64,000 bases of DNA from assembly GCF_024256385.1 (NCBI RefSeq), contig NZ_JAMLFW010000001.1, positions 5,084,001 to 5,148,000 of the forward strand, read 5' to 3'. The translations under genes were made by a program, and so were the position numbers. The notes under the pieces are model-generated. The model was not told the DNA's origin, ran no database searches, and saw only the letters and a list, made by a program, of their open reading frames with translations. This document shows positions 51,146-60,109 of the stretch, in pieces. Each line of letters begins with the position of its first letter. Within the stretch, counting starts at the first letter, position 1. The stretch comes from Anatilimnocola floriformis. Its GTDB lineage: Bacteria > Planctomycetota > Planctomycetia > Pirellulales > Pirellulaceae.

Positions 51146-54100
51146 ATGGCGGCGGTCTCGCAACTCCTAGCCGATCTCGCGACGGGCGTCGCGCTCCTGA
51201 CCATACCCGTCCTCGCGCTCTTCCTCGCGTTCACCAACCGCCTGCGGATGAACGTGTTGTATTGGTTGCTGATTGTGCTACTCGTCGCCGCCGGCGCGAT
51301 GCACATGACGCAGGCCATTCCTTGGCTGCGCGAAAACAATACGCTGCATTTCATCGTCGGCACGACGATGGCCATTCTCTCGTGGGCCACACTCATCACG
51401 CTCTTGATCGTGGTGCCGCGGTTGCTCGAGCAGCGCAGCCCCGAAGAGCTGCAGCATCAGATCATCCGCCGCGAGTTGGCCGAAACGCGTCTGAAAGAAA
51501 CGATCGCACTCTATCAGTCGTTGAATGAAAGTCTGCCGCTCAACGTGATCCGCAAGGATCTGGCCGGCGGTTTTATCGATTGCAATCAGCGATTTTGCGA
51601 TACGCTGCAGCGCTCGCGTGAATCGATCTTGCACCGGAACGACTTCGATTTTTTCCCCGAAGAGCAAGCGGCCAAGTATCGCTACGACGATATGCAGGTC
51701 ATCTCCACCGGCCAACCACTGGAAGTCGTCGAAGAATACGTCGGCCCGCATGGCGAGAAGTTGTACATGCAGGTGCTCAAGGCGCCCGTCCGCGATGCCG
51801 CGGGCAAGATCATCGGCGTGCAAGGAATGTTCTGGGATGTCACGCTTCGCATGCGAGCCGAAGATGCCTTGCGGGCCAGCGATGCTCGCTTCCGTAAGCT
51901 GGGGCAGTCGAGCATTATCGGCGTGATTGTCGCCACCTTCGACGGCCGCATCCTCGAAGCCAACGACGCCTTCCTGCATATGATCGGCCGGACGCGCGAG
52001 GAGTTTACCAAGGGGATGGTCCGCTGGGATGAAATCACGCCGGCCGATTTTCGCGCGGGCGACGAGCAGGCTATCGCCACGTTGCTCGAACACGACGATT
52101 GTGCTCCCTACGAAAAGGAATTCATCCACGCCGCCGGCCATCGCGTGCCCGTGCTGATCGGCGTGACGATGCTCAGCCGTTCGCCGCAAGAATGCATTTG
52201 CTTCGTGGCCGATATCACGAAACAGAAACAGACCGAGCGCGAACTAACTGCCGCCAAAGAAGCAGCCGACCTGGCGAACCGCGCCAAGAGCCAATTCCTG
52301 GCCAACATGAGCCACGAAGTTCGCACGCCCATGAACGCCGTGATCGGCCTGACCGAGCTTGTGCTCAATACGCCGCTCGAAATGCAACAGCGCGAATATC
52401 TGCAACTCGTGCTGCAATCGGGCGAAGGCTTGCTCTCGGTCATCAACGACGTGCTCGACTTTTCGAAGGTCGAATCTGGACACATCGAGCTCGATCGGCA
52501 ACCGGTTGCGCTGCGCGAATGTCTGGGGGATGCGCTCAAGTCGCTCGCCGTGCGCGCTCACAGCAAGCAGCTGGAGCTGTTGCTCGACGTCGGTCCAGAC
52601 GTGCCCGAGTGGGTTGTCGCTGATCGGGGTCGGCTGCGGCAAGTGATCATCAATTTGGTGAGCAACTCGATCAAGTTCACCTACGCGGGCGAAGTGATCG
52701 TGAATGTTGCGCTCGTCGGCAAGAGCGCCAGCGTGCACGAACAATCGGTCGAAGTGAAATTCTCGGTCACCGACACCGGCATCGGCATCGCGCAGGAAAA
52801 ACAGCGTCTCATCTTCGAGCCCTTCGAGCAGGCCGATGCCTCGACCACGCGGCAGTTCGGCGGCACGGGGCTGGGGCTGACGATTGTGCAGCGGCTCGTC
52901 GATCTCATGGGTGGCTCGATCGACGTCGCCAGCAATCTGGGCCGCGGCAGTACGTTTCATTTCACCCTCACGCTCGATACTTGCCCGGCACCCGCTTCGG
53001 CGGTCGCTCAGCGCGCGGTGAGTCTCGATGGCGCCCGCGTGATGGTTGTCGACGATCACGCCACCAGTCGGCGAATTTTGGAAGAAACGCTTCGTAGTTG
53101 GCGGATGCAGCCGCTGCTCTTCAGCAGCACGCAGGCCGCGATTCAACATTTCGAAGCATCGAATGGTCAGCCTCCTTGCGATCTCGTGCTCGCCGATGTT
53201 CGGCAAAATGATCACGAGGCCTGGCAACTGCTCGAACAGATTCGCGGCAACCCGGCCACGGCCGATCTGCCGGTGATTCTGCTGATGTCGCACGACATTC
53301 TCGACATAGCGCCGCAATGTCAGCGGTTCGGCATTAAGACGCGCCTGTTCAAACCGGTGAAGCAATCGGAGCTGCTCGACGCTCTTGCCGATGCGCTGCA
53401 TTCCGACGAATTGAACGACGGCGAAAAGAGTGCGCCGCTGCCGGCCTCGACGTCGCCGGTCGCCGTTCGTTCGCTGCGAATTCTGCTGGCGGAAGACAGC
53501 CTGGTGAATCAGCGGCTGGCCGTTGGGACGCTTGAGCGGCTCGGCCATCAAACAACGATTGCGAACAACGGGCAAGAGGCTTTGTCGCTCTTGCAGCGGC
53601 AGTCGTTCGATCTGGTCCTGATGGACATTCAAATGCCCGAGCTCGATGGCCTGGAGACAAGCCTGCGCATTCGCGAGCAGGAAAAACGCACCGGTGGTCA
53701 CATTCCGATCATCGCGGTAACCGCCCATGCATTAAAAGGAGATCGCGAGCGTTGCCTGGAGGTCGGCATGGACGGTTATGTATCGAAACCGATCCGGCAG
53801 AAGTTGCTCATCGAGGAGATCGAGCACGTGCTGGGAACGTCGCTCGCGCCGCGGCCGGTATCGGCCGACGATTACTCGGTGAATGGCGTGAGTCCGATCA
53901 ACTGGCAAGTGGCTCTCGATTTCTGCGGTGGCGATCCGGCGCTGTTACGCGATATCGCCGAAGCCTTTCTCGAAGAATGGCCGAAGCGCTCGACCGAAAT
54001 CCGCCGCGCGCTCGATGCCTGCGATTTTGAACTGCTGCATCGCGCCGCCCACACGGTAAAAGGTTCGATGCGCTACTTCGGCGCTCATCAAGCCTTTCAA

Positions 54101-54259
54101 ACGGCGCTCGATCTGGAATTGCGCGGCTCGCAAAAGAGCGACGCCGGGGCCGAAGAGATCTGGACGCGATTGCAGCATGAAGTGCAATGCGTCGTGCCGC
54201 CCCTCGTCGAGTACGTCCAAGGCCGCCTGCAATTGCCGGCGATGCCAGTGGCTGTTTAA
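51146..54259 (+). CDS. Hybrid sensor histidine kinase with ethylene-receptor-like N-terminal domain
   Basis: A 1037-residue membrane kinase. Residues 8-90 form three helices that line up with the plant ethylene-receptor domain: D10 and P21 are 11 residues apart, and H53 occupies the copper His position, but the Cys four residues before it is Ala49. Two PAS domains follow (~115-365). The kinase has H390 (NMSHEVRTP) and an ATPase domain (~495-615, [11 protein letters not shown]). Two receiver domains have Asp684 and Asp827, and the HPt domain has H969 (AAHTVKGS). The phosphorelay is complete in one chain. No other gene nearby suggests a ligand or output. Confidence 0.9.
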   Translation: MAAVSQLLADLATGVALLTIPVLALFLAFTNRLRMNVLYWLLIVLLVAAGAMHMTQAIPWLRENNTLHFIVGTTMAILSWATLITLLIVVPRLLEQRSPEELQHQIIRRELAETRLKETIALYQSLNESLPLNVIRKDLAGGFIDCNQRFCDTLQRSRESILHRNDFDFFPEEQAAKYRYDDMQVISTGQPLEVVEEYVGPHGEKLYMQVLKAPVRDAAGKIIGVQGMFWDVTLRMRAEDALRASDARFRKLGQSSIIGVIVATFDGRILEANDAFLHMIGRTREEFTKGMVRWDEITPADFRAGDEQAIATLLEHDDCAPYEKEFIHAAGHRVPVLIGVTMLSRSPQECICFVADITKQKQTERELTAAKEAADLANRAKSQFLANMSHEVRTPMNAVIGLTELVLNTPLEMQQREYLQLVLQSGEGLLSVINDVLDFSKVESGHIELDRQPVALRECLGDALKSLAVRAHSKQLELLLDVGPDVPEWVVADRGRLRQVIINLVSNSIKFTYAGEVIVNVALVGKSASVHEQSVEVKFSVTDTGIGIAQEKQRLIFEPFEQADASTTRQFGGTGLGLTIVQRLVDLMGGSIDVASNLGRGSTFHFTLTLDTCPAPASAVAQRAVSLDGARVMVVDDHATSRRILEETLRSWRMQPLLFSSTQAAIQHFEASNGQPPCDLVLADVRQNDHEAWQLLEQIRGNPATADLPVILLMSHDILDIAPQCQRFGIKTRLFKPVKQSELLDALADALHSDELNDGEKSAPLPASTSPVAVRSLRILLAEDSLVNQRLAVGTLERLGHQTTIANNGQEALSLLQRQSFDLVLMDIQMPELDGLETSLRIREQEKRTGGHIPIIAVTAHALKGDRERCLEVGMDGYVSKPIRQKLLIEEIEHVLGTSLAPRPVSADDYSVNGVSPINWQVALDFCGGDPALLRDIAEAFLEEWPKRSTEIRRALDACDFELLHRAAHTVKGSMRYFGAHQAFQTALDLELRGSQKSDAGAEEIWTRLQHEVQCVVPPLVEYVQGRLQLPAMPVAV

Positions 54260-54771
54260 TCACCAAGGGAGGCGCGGCTCGCGGCTGCTAGCGTTCGACT
54301 CAAATCTCGCCTTAATTGCGCTTGCTGCATTCTCGGCGCCTTGGTAATTATCGCCCCGCACTGGTCATCAACGCGGTGGCCGTGCCGAACATTCATTGCG
54401 AAACTTTGGAAAGCTTCATCGTCCGTCATTCGTTTGCGGGAATGAATGACTCCCCCCCTCCTGGGTCGAAGCAACTAAGCTCGCGACGGGCAATTTCTGG
54501 GTCAATTGACGTCGCGGGTGCTTCACGATGAAGCTTTTACTGGCGGTCGGAGCGGGTTACACCGCTCCGGCCCCAGGGAACACGCGGGGCACTCACCAAG
54601 CATGGTGAGTGCCCCGCTTTTTTTTGCGCCTGCAGAAAACCCTCGCACATGCTGCCCGGTTCATTTCTCCGGAAGTGACAATCGCGTGACACGGCAACAT
54701 TGAGATTTCGGGCCGCCGATGCCAGAATGCAGAAGGTCTGGAGAGAAGAAATTCTGTAGGAGAGGCAAACC
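54260..54771. other. 512-base region without a confident gene
   Basis: It holds a strong rho-independent terminator (54584-54625) 325 bases after the kinase stop, too far to be the obvious end of that gene. A short frame of 26 codons (ATG 54528-54530 to TGA 54605-54607) overlaps the terminator stem. The arrangement could be a small RNA, an attenuator-like leader for the gene at 54772, or chance. No other ORF is protein-like. Confidence 0.45.
54584..54625 (+). terminator. Rho-independent terminator with eight T's
   Basis: A perfect 14-bp stem (54584-54597 with 54604-54617; left arm GCGGGGCACTCACC) and a six-base loop precede a run of eight T. It is the strongest terminator in the window. It ends whatever is transcribed upstream on the plus strand, and lies 147 bases before the next gene. 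Confidence 0.92.
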
Positions 54772-55485
54772 ATGCACGCGGATCGACCCCGAACAGGCCT
54801 GGCTTGCATCTGCTTCTTGTGGCTCTCTTGCTTGGCAGTCGCTCAAGAAAAATCTCTCGACGAGCAGTTGCTCGACGACCTCAAGCCGCCGCCGGCGAAG
54901 GTGAAGCCTGTCTCGCCGCCGAAACCCGCTGACAAACCGGCGAGCAAGCTCGATGAGGAACTCCGCCGAGATTTAGGAGGCCGCGATCTGGGTGGAGAGG
55001 ATCTCGGCCAGGAGAAAAAGGAAGAGCATCCGCTGCTGAAGCTCGGCCGCGAGATGCGTGAAGTGCAAGAGCGAATCGCCGCCAAGGACACAGCCGAAGG
55101 GACGCAGCAAAAGCAAAAGGAAATTGCCGCCGAGTTGGCCAAGCTGATCGAGCAGGCCCAAAAGAAACCGCAGGGGAGCAAGCAGCAGGGAAATCAAAAC
55201 AACAAGCCCAGCAACGGTTCGACGCAAAGCGGAGCGAACAGCGGCGACAACCAGCCACAGTCGCAGCCTGGCCAGCAGAGCACCCAGCGACTCGAGCAAG
55301 GAGAACAGACGCAGGCCCAAATGAACGAAGTGAAAGAGGCGATGCGGCGGATTTGGGGCCATCTGCCCGAGAAGGAACGGGAAGAAATGATCGGGGCCTT
55401 GGGCGAGCAGTTTTTGCCGAAATACGAACGGCTGATCGAAGCCTTCTATAAAAGACTGGCGGAACGACCTGCCGCGCGACCATAA
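54772..55485 (+). CDS. Secreted acidic/basic coiled-coil protein of unknown function
   Basis: A 237-residue exported protein with a signal peptide (LACICFLWLSCLAVAQ). The mature part alternates Glu/Lys-rich coiled-coil segments (LDEELRRDLGG, MREVQERIAAKDTAEG, AAELAKLIEQAQKK) with a low-complexity Gln/Asn/Ser-rich linker (~135-175). The C-terminus is helical (MRRIWGHLPEKEREEMIGAL). AGGAGAGG lies just before the ATG. It looks like a scaffold or adaptor and is the first gene of a tight cluster whose other members are also exported or membrane proteins. No family recognised. Confidence 0.65.
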   Translation: MHADRPRTGLACICFLWLSCLAVAQEKSLDEQLLDDLKPPPAKVKPVSPPKPADKPASKLDEELRRDLGGRDLGGEDLGQEKKEEHPLLKLGREMREVQERIAAKDTAEGTQQKQKEIAAELAKLIEQAQKKPQGSKQQGNQNNKPSNGSTQSGANSGDNQPQSQPGQQSTQRLEQGEQTQAQMNEVKEAMRRIWGHLPEKEREEMIGALGEQFLPKYERLIEAFYKRLAERPAARP

Positions 55486-55519
55486 TGGCGGCCGGTAGGG
55501 TTTTCGAAAGGAAGTGTGC

Positions 55520-56581
55520 ATGTTGCCAATTTGCCGCCGAAATTTTCTCGCTGCCACGGGAAGCCTGCTAGGAGCAGGACTCGCTGGCAATTTTCTGCCT
55601 GCTGCTGCGCAGGCCAAATTCGGCGATGCCGAACGCCTGGCCGCAACCCTGATCAAGCCCGCCACCCAAGCCGCCATCGACAAAGCACTCGCCTGGCTCG
55701 CCAGCCGGCAGAACGACGATGGCTCGTTCGGCGGCAATGGTTACAGCCGCAACATCGCCGTGGTCAGTCTCGCCGGCATGGCCTTCCTTTCGGCCGGCAA
55801 CACTCCTGGCCGCGGTGAGTATGGCGAGCATGTCAACAAATGCATCAGCTATGTGCTGAATGCTGCCGATGAGAGCGGCTTTGTTTCGGTGCCGTCGACG
55901 GCTTCGCACGGGCCGATGTACGACCACGGCTTTGCGACCCTGTTCCTCGCCGAAATTTACGGCATGACGCCCGATTCCGATGTGCGCGACAAATTGCATC
56001 GCGCGGTTCGGCTGATCGTGACAACACAGAATCAAGAGGGTGGCTGGCGGTATCAGCCCAAGCCGGTCGAAGCAGACATCAGCGTGACCATTTGCCAGAT
56101 GATGGCCCTCCGCGCCGCTCGCAACGCCGGCCTCTATGTGCCGAATGAAACGGTCGACCGCTGTATTGAATATGTGAAACGCAGCCAGAACGCCGACGGC
56201 GGATTCATGTACATGCTGCAGGGCGGCCCGAGCAAGTTCCCGCGTTCCGCCGCTGGAGTCGTCGCGCTCTATAGCGCCGGCATCTACGAGGGAGATGAAA
56301 TTCGCAAAGGCCTCGATTACATTTCGCAGCAGTTGCCGAAGGCCGAAGACTTCAGCCGCGATACGCATGCGATGTACGGCCATTACTACGCCACCCAGGC
56401 CATGTGGCAAGCCGGCGGCGAGCACTGGAACAAATGGTATCCCGCCATTCACGATGTGCTACTCAAATGGCAGCAAAACGACGGCTCGTGGATGGATCTG
56501 ATCTGTGCCGAATATGGCACAGCCATGGCGTGCATCATTCTGCAAATGCCCAACAACTACTTGCCGATTTTCCAACGGTGA
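55520..56581 (+). CDS. Tat-exported prenyltransferase/squalene-cyclase-repeat protein
   Basis: A 353-residue protein with a twin-arginine signal (PICRRNFLAATGSLLGAG). The rest is an alpha-alpha barrel of the terpene cyclase/prenyltransferase-beta type. Repeats with Q/N-G-G-W/F turns are visible: RQNDDGSFGGNG, TQNQEGGWRYQPKP, SQNADGGFMYMLQ, WQQNDGSWMD. The DxDD and metal-site motifs of active cyclases are not evident, so it is probably a binding protein rather than an enzyme. AAAGGAAG lies upstream of ATG 55520. Its TGA overlaps the GTG of the next gene. Confidence 0.8.
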   Translation: MLPICRRNFLAATGSLLGAGLAGNFLPAAAQAKFGDAERLAATLIKPATQAAIDKALAWLASRQNDDGSFGGNGYSRNIAVVSLAGMAFLSAGNTPGRGEYGEHVNKCISYVLNAADESGFVSVPSTASHGPMYDHGFATLFLAEIYGMTPDSDVRDKLHRAVRLIVTTQNQEGGWRYQPKPVEADISVTICQMMALRAARNAGLYVPNETVDRCIEYVKRSQNADGGFMYMLQGGPSKFPRSAAGVVALYSAGIYEGDEIRKGLDYISQQLPKAEDFSRDTHAMYGHYYATQAMWQAGGEHWNKWYPAIHDVLLKWQQNDGSWMDLICAEYGTAMACIILQMPNNYLPIFQR

Positions 56582-57870
56582 TTCGCGCTACGTTTTTGCT
56601 CGCCCTGTTGATGCTGCCGTCGCTGGTCCGCGCGCAAACATCACCAGCCTTTCCGATCACCGGCGAGCCCTTCTCGGCTGAACTCGCCGGGTTCGATACG
56701 CAGCAAAACGTAAAATTCAAAATCGGCAACAAACTGCGGATCATGCCCGCAGCGGAACTGGTCCGCTGGGGAACATTTCGCGATGCCGACACTGGTCCGC
56801 AGATCATTCTCGCCAGCGGCGGCGCACTCCGGGCCGATGTGTTGTCGCTCGATGAAACGCATCTCGTCATCGGCGATGCTTCGGATTTAGGCAGCGTGCT
56901 TTGGGGCGAGTCGTCGCTGCCGGTTGAAGCCGTCGGCGGACTCGTCTGGCAACCGCCAGCCGATTCACTCGCTCGCGATCGACTGCTGTATCGGTTGCTC
57001 GCGCTACCCGTCGGCGATGACCAGGTGCTGCTCGGCGGCGGTGAAGTCTTGCAAGGAACCTTGCTCTCCGTCCCGCCCGCAGGTCGTTTCGCCGAAAAGT
57101 TGACGAAGCAGGAACTGGCCGCGGCGGAAGTCTTCACATTGCAACTGCCGCGAGTCGAAAAGCCGCTGCTGATCGCCGCGAGCAAGGTTGTCGCCGTTCG
57201 CTTCGGCGCTGCCGCGATTGCGAAGCCCGCCGCGAATCAAGCCTTCACGCGCGTCGGTTTTCGCGATGGCTCGTGGCTGAATGCCAGTCGTTTCGAAGCT
57301 AACCGCGATAGCGTGCTCGTCCATTTTCCCGGCGGCGGCAAAGTCGCAGCCAACAATGCCTTCGGCGATGGCTCGGCCGATTGGTTTTGGAAACAGATTT
57401 CGCTCCTGCAGCCGATCAGCAACTCGGTTGTGTACGTTTCCGACCTGCAACCGATCGGCTACAAGCACCTGCCGTTTCTTTCCGGCGAATGGAAATACGG
57501 CGTCGACCAGAACGTGCTCGGCGGTCAACTTCGCACGCCCGACCAGGTTTTCTTCAAAGGCTTGGGCATGTTTCCCGCCTCGCGCCTGGCCTACGCGCTC
57601 GACGGCAAATTCCGCCGTTTGCAGGGGCAACTCGCCATCGACGAACGAGCCAAGCTGCAAGGGAGCGTCGTCTTTCGCGTGCTGCTCGAGACGGCCAGTG
57701 GTTGGAGCACGGCTTACGAAAGCCCGCTCATCCGCGGCGGCGATGCCAAGCCGATCGAACTCTCGCTCGACGTCAAAGACGCCCAGCGGATGGCCATCCT
57801 CGTCGACTTCGGCGATCGAGGCGATGCTTGTGACTATGCGAATTGGCTCGACCTGCGACTTTTGAAATAG
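56578..57870 (+). CDS. Secreted protein with C-terminal NPCBM-like domain
   Basis: A 430-residue protein. A signal peptide (LLALLMLPSLVRA) follows the GTG start at 56578, which overlaps the TGA of the preceding gene as GTGA. The N-terminal ~260 residues form beta-rich repeats (LRADVLSLDETHLVIGD; VGDDQVLLGGGEVLQGTL). The C-terminal ~150 residues resemble an NPCBM/NEW2 carbohydrate-binding domain (FFKGLGMFPASRLAYALDG, SVVFRVLLE). It probably binds a glycan outside the cell. The frame continues upstream to 56404 only as a shadow of the previous gene. Confidence 0.78.
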   Translation: MIRATFLLALLMLPSLVRAQTSPAFPITGEPFSAELAGFDTQQNVKFKIGNKLRIMPAAELVRWGTFRDADTGPQIILASGGALRADVLSLDETHLVIGDASDLGSVLWGESSLPVEAVGGLVWQPPADSLARDRLLYRLLALPVGDDQVLLGGGEVLQGTLLSVPPAGRFAEKLTKQELAAAEVFTLQLPRVEKPLLIAASKVVAVRFGAAAIAKPAANQAFTRVGFRDGSWLNASRFEANRDSVLVHFPGGGKVAANNAFGDGSADWFWKQISLLQPISNSVVYVSDLQPIGYKHLPFLSGEWKYGVDQNVLGGQLRTPDQVFFKGLGMFPASRLAYALDGKFRRLQGQLAIDERAKLQGSVVFRVLLETASGWSTAYESPLIRGGDAKPIELSLDVKDAQRMAILVDFGDRGDACDYANWLDLRLLK

Positions 57871-57876
57871 CGAGCT

Positions 57877-58500
57877 ATGGTGCGGCGAATCATCAAGTTG
57901 CTGTTGCCGGTGGCGTTCATCGTTGGCGCTTGCTTTTTTTGTCAGTCAAGCTTTCGTCGCTCTCAACTTGCGAAAGAGCACGCGCAGCTGACTCGCCAAT
58001 TAGGCACGTTCGACCGCACGTCAAACGACAAGATCTATCTGCGGGCCGTGGATACGGGCGAACCGCTGCACTTCGCCTGGCGGATGTTCTTGCCCGCCAA
58101 CTATCAGTTCGGCATGCAAACCAAGGTCATAGGTCCTGGTGGCGGAATTTCCTCAGCGGATCAGGAGTTTATCCTGCGCTATCGGCTTTACGAGCAGGGC
58201 GAAAAGTGGTTTGTGTACTCCGAGATTTTCGACTTTCGGCATGGTGGCTCGATCGAAGTGAAATCTCCCGAGTTGCTGGAATTTCTCTCGCAACGTCCCG
58301 AGAAAATCCGCGAACTGCGAGTCGACCAATTTGCCCGTGATGAAACCAAGACGCTAGGCCCTCAGGAAGCAGTCGACCTGCTCAAGCTCTGGATCCCATC
58401 CGACAAACCCATGCCCGTGGGCACGGAAAAATTAGTCGAATGGATTCGCCTTGGCCCGGCAAATGTCTCCAACGCGCCGCTTCCCTCGCTGCCGCAATGA
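57877..58500 (+). CDS. Membrane-anchored protein of unknown function
   Basis: A 207-residue protein with one N-terminal membrane helix (LLLPVAFIVGACFFCQS) and a soluble part facing the periplasm or outside. It contains EPLHFAWRMFLPANYQF and a segment of alternating strands. The end is Pro-rich. It begins six bases after the previous stop and its TGA overlaps the ATG of the next gene (ATGA), so the genes are probably translated together. The next gene encodes a similar one-helix protein, so the two may form a pair. No known family. Confidence 0.65.
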   Translation: MVRRIIKLLLPVAFIVGACFFCQSSFRRSQLAKEHAQLTRQLGTFDRTSNDKIYLRAVDTGEPLHFAWRMFLPANYQFGMQTKVIGPGGGISSADQEFILRYRLYEQGEKWFVYSEIFDFRHGGSIEVKSPELLEFLSQRPEKIRELRVDQFARDETKTLGPQEAVDLLKLWIPSDKPMPVGTEKLVEWIRLGPANVSNAPLPSLPQ

Positions 58501-59087
58501 ATTCGAATCCCCCCACAACTCGGCGCTGGCCCCAACTCGGGCTGCGGACGCTGCTCCTGGCCGTCGCGGTGGCCGGGATTTGGTTGGCTGATTTTGTGAA
58601 TCGCCGTGAGATCGGACGATTGGAAGGGAAAGTCAAAAGCCAACGAACAGCCGCGCGCGTTTTCGAAGTGAAGGACTCGAACGCCCTCGTCTATTTGCGT
58701 GTCAATCCGTTACGGGCGGACGATTACCGGTGGGATATTCACGTTCCCAGCGGTCAGTTCCGGCTGGTGCTGGCCACAAAAAACTTTCCCAACTCCAACC
58801 AACTACCGCCGGGCGAGTCGATCGTCTTACCTGCCGGCCGCTCACGAGTCGTGCTCGACAGCCAAGATGTGGATGGCACGTTGACGGCGAGCGCGCAACT
58901 CAACGGCAAAACGGTTCTCACCGCGCAGCAAACCTACAAGGCCACCGCGATACCGCAGCGGCCCGAGCGTTTAGGCTCGCGTGAAGCCACGCACGAGAAG
59001 GGAAACAGGCCAGTGATGTTGCACCGTCTTCGCCACCCGAGCGGCGACACCGGTCTGATGCTGTGGATCGAACCGGCGGTGAACTGA
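58497..59087 (+). CDS. Membrane-anchored protein of unknown function (paired)
   Basis: A 196-residue protein with one membrane helix near the N-terminus (LRTLLLAVAVAGIWLADFV), followed by a charged helix (RREIGRLEGKVKSQRTAA) and a beta-rich region. The LRTLLLAVAVAGIWLA segment is a pattern often seen in planctomycete membrane proteins. ATG 58497 overlaps the TGA of the preceding gene. The frame to the left (58440) is a shadow. Its role is unknown; its coupling to the preceding gene suggests they act together. Confidence 0.65.
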   Translation: MNSNPPTTRRWPQLGLRTLLLAVAVAGIWLADFVNRREIGRLEGKVKSQRTAARVFEVKDSNALVYLRVNPLRADDYRWDIHVPSGQFRLVLATKNFPNSNQLPPGESIVLPAGRSRVVLDSQDVDGTLTASAQLNGKTVLTAQQTYKATAIPQRPERLGSREATHEKGNRPVMLHRLRHPSGDTGLMLWIEPAVN

Positions 59088-59129
59088 AAACGGCGGCGCT
59101 GTATACTTCAGCGCGGAGAAATTTGCCCG

Positions 59130-59732
59130 ATGTCCGCTATTCCTCAACCACGATACAGCTTCGAAGAATACCTGGCGCGCGAACGCGTTGCTGAGGAACG
59201 GAGCGAGTTTTATCGTGGCCAAATCTTCGCGATGGCGGGGGGCAGTCCCCGGCACAACACGATCTGCCTCAGTATCGCCAGTGCGCTGAAGAGTCGTTTG
59301 CGAGGCGGCCCGTGTCGTCCGTTTGCCAGCGATCAACGGCTACGAATTCCCACGAACGGGTTGTCGACTTATCCAGATATTTCCGTGGTCTGCGGCGAAC
59401 TGAAATTCAATGAAATCGATCACGACGCGATCGTAAATCCCAAGGTGCTAGTCGAAGTCCTTTCGCCGTCGACCGAAAGTTACAACCGCGGCAAAAAGTT
59501 TGATCTCTACCGTGAGCTGCCCTCGCTGCAGGAGTACATTCTCGTCTCGCAAGACGAGGCACTCGTCGAACGCTTTGTCCGCCAAGACGATGGCGATTGG
59601 CTGCTGACTGTCTTCAAAGGTATGAACTCGGTGCTCGAGCTGGGGACGATCGCCTGCCATCTCTCATTTGCTGAAATCTACGAAGACATTTCGTTCGGGC
59701 CGGATGAGACTCAGTTGAACATTACGAACTGA
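59130..59732 (+). CDS. Uma2-family (DUF820) putative restriction-endonuclease-fold protein
   Basis: A 200-residue protein of the Uma2/DUF820 family, which has a PD-(D/E)XK nuclease fold. The acidic residues and Lys sit in YPDISVVCGELK, then VLVEVLSPSTESYNRGKK, with a following YRELPSLQEYILVSQDE. Members are abundant in cyanobacteria and planctomycetes and their targets are unknown. GGAG lies upstream of ATG 59130. No partner gene suggests a restriction system. Convergent with the DUF4870 gene. Confidence 0.87.
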   Translation: MSAIPQPRYSFEEYLARERVAEERSEFYRGQIFAMAGGSPRHNTICLSIASALKSRLRGGPCRPFASDQRLRIPTNGLSTYPDISVVCGELKFNEIDHDAIVNPKVLVEVLSPSTESYNRGKKFDLYRELPSLQEYILVSQDEALVERFVRQDDGDWLLTVFKGMNSVLELGTIACHLSFAEIYEDISFGPDETQLNITN

Positions 59733-59742
59733 GATCGCGAAA

Positions 59743-60060
59743 TTACTTGACCATCCGAATCGACAACGGATAACGGTAGGCATTCCCTTGGTACGCGCTC
59801 ACGCCGGCGATGACGCTCATGATGATCAAAAGCGGAACAGCAACGATTGCGCCGACGCACGTGAGTGAGATGAGGAGCATGGTCAGCTGAAAGTTGAGAG
59901 CTTCTTTGGCCTGGTCTTGCAAGAAGGGGGAGTCCTTCTTCAGCACCATGCAGAGGATCGGCCCGAGAATTCCGAAGCTGACGTAGACTGACAAGTGCGA
60001 GGCCAGAGCGAAGACGCGCTCTTCGTTGTCGGATTTAATCGGTAGGGGTAAGTCGGACAT
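59743..60060 (-). CDS. DUF4870 membrane protein
   Basis: A 105-residue membrane protein with three hydrophobic helices. It starts with a charged cytoplasmic part and then ALASHLSVYVSFGILGPILC, typical of DUF4870, followed by DQAKEALNFQLTMLLISLTC. Function is unknown. The family is widespread in bacteria and often linked to membrane or envelope traits. It is downstream of the JmjC gene by 49 bases on the same strand. Confidence 0.88.
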   Translation of the reverse strand: MSDLPLPIKSDNEERVFALASHLSVYVSFGILGPILCMVLKKDSPFLQDQAKEALNFQLTMLLISLTCVGAIVAVPLLIIMSVIAGVSAYQGNAYRYPLSIRMVK

Positions 60061-60109
60061 GTTTGTTGCTTTCGAATTTCAAAACCTGCGGCCAGTGAAG
60101 GGGGATTCG

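Noticed and set aside
52244-53728. 494-residue minus-strand frame opposite the hybrid kinase
   Set aside because: Shadow of conserved kinase and receiver domains on the plus strand.
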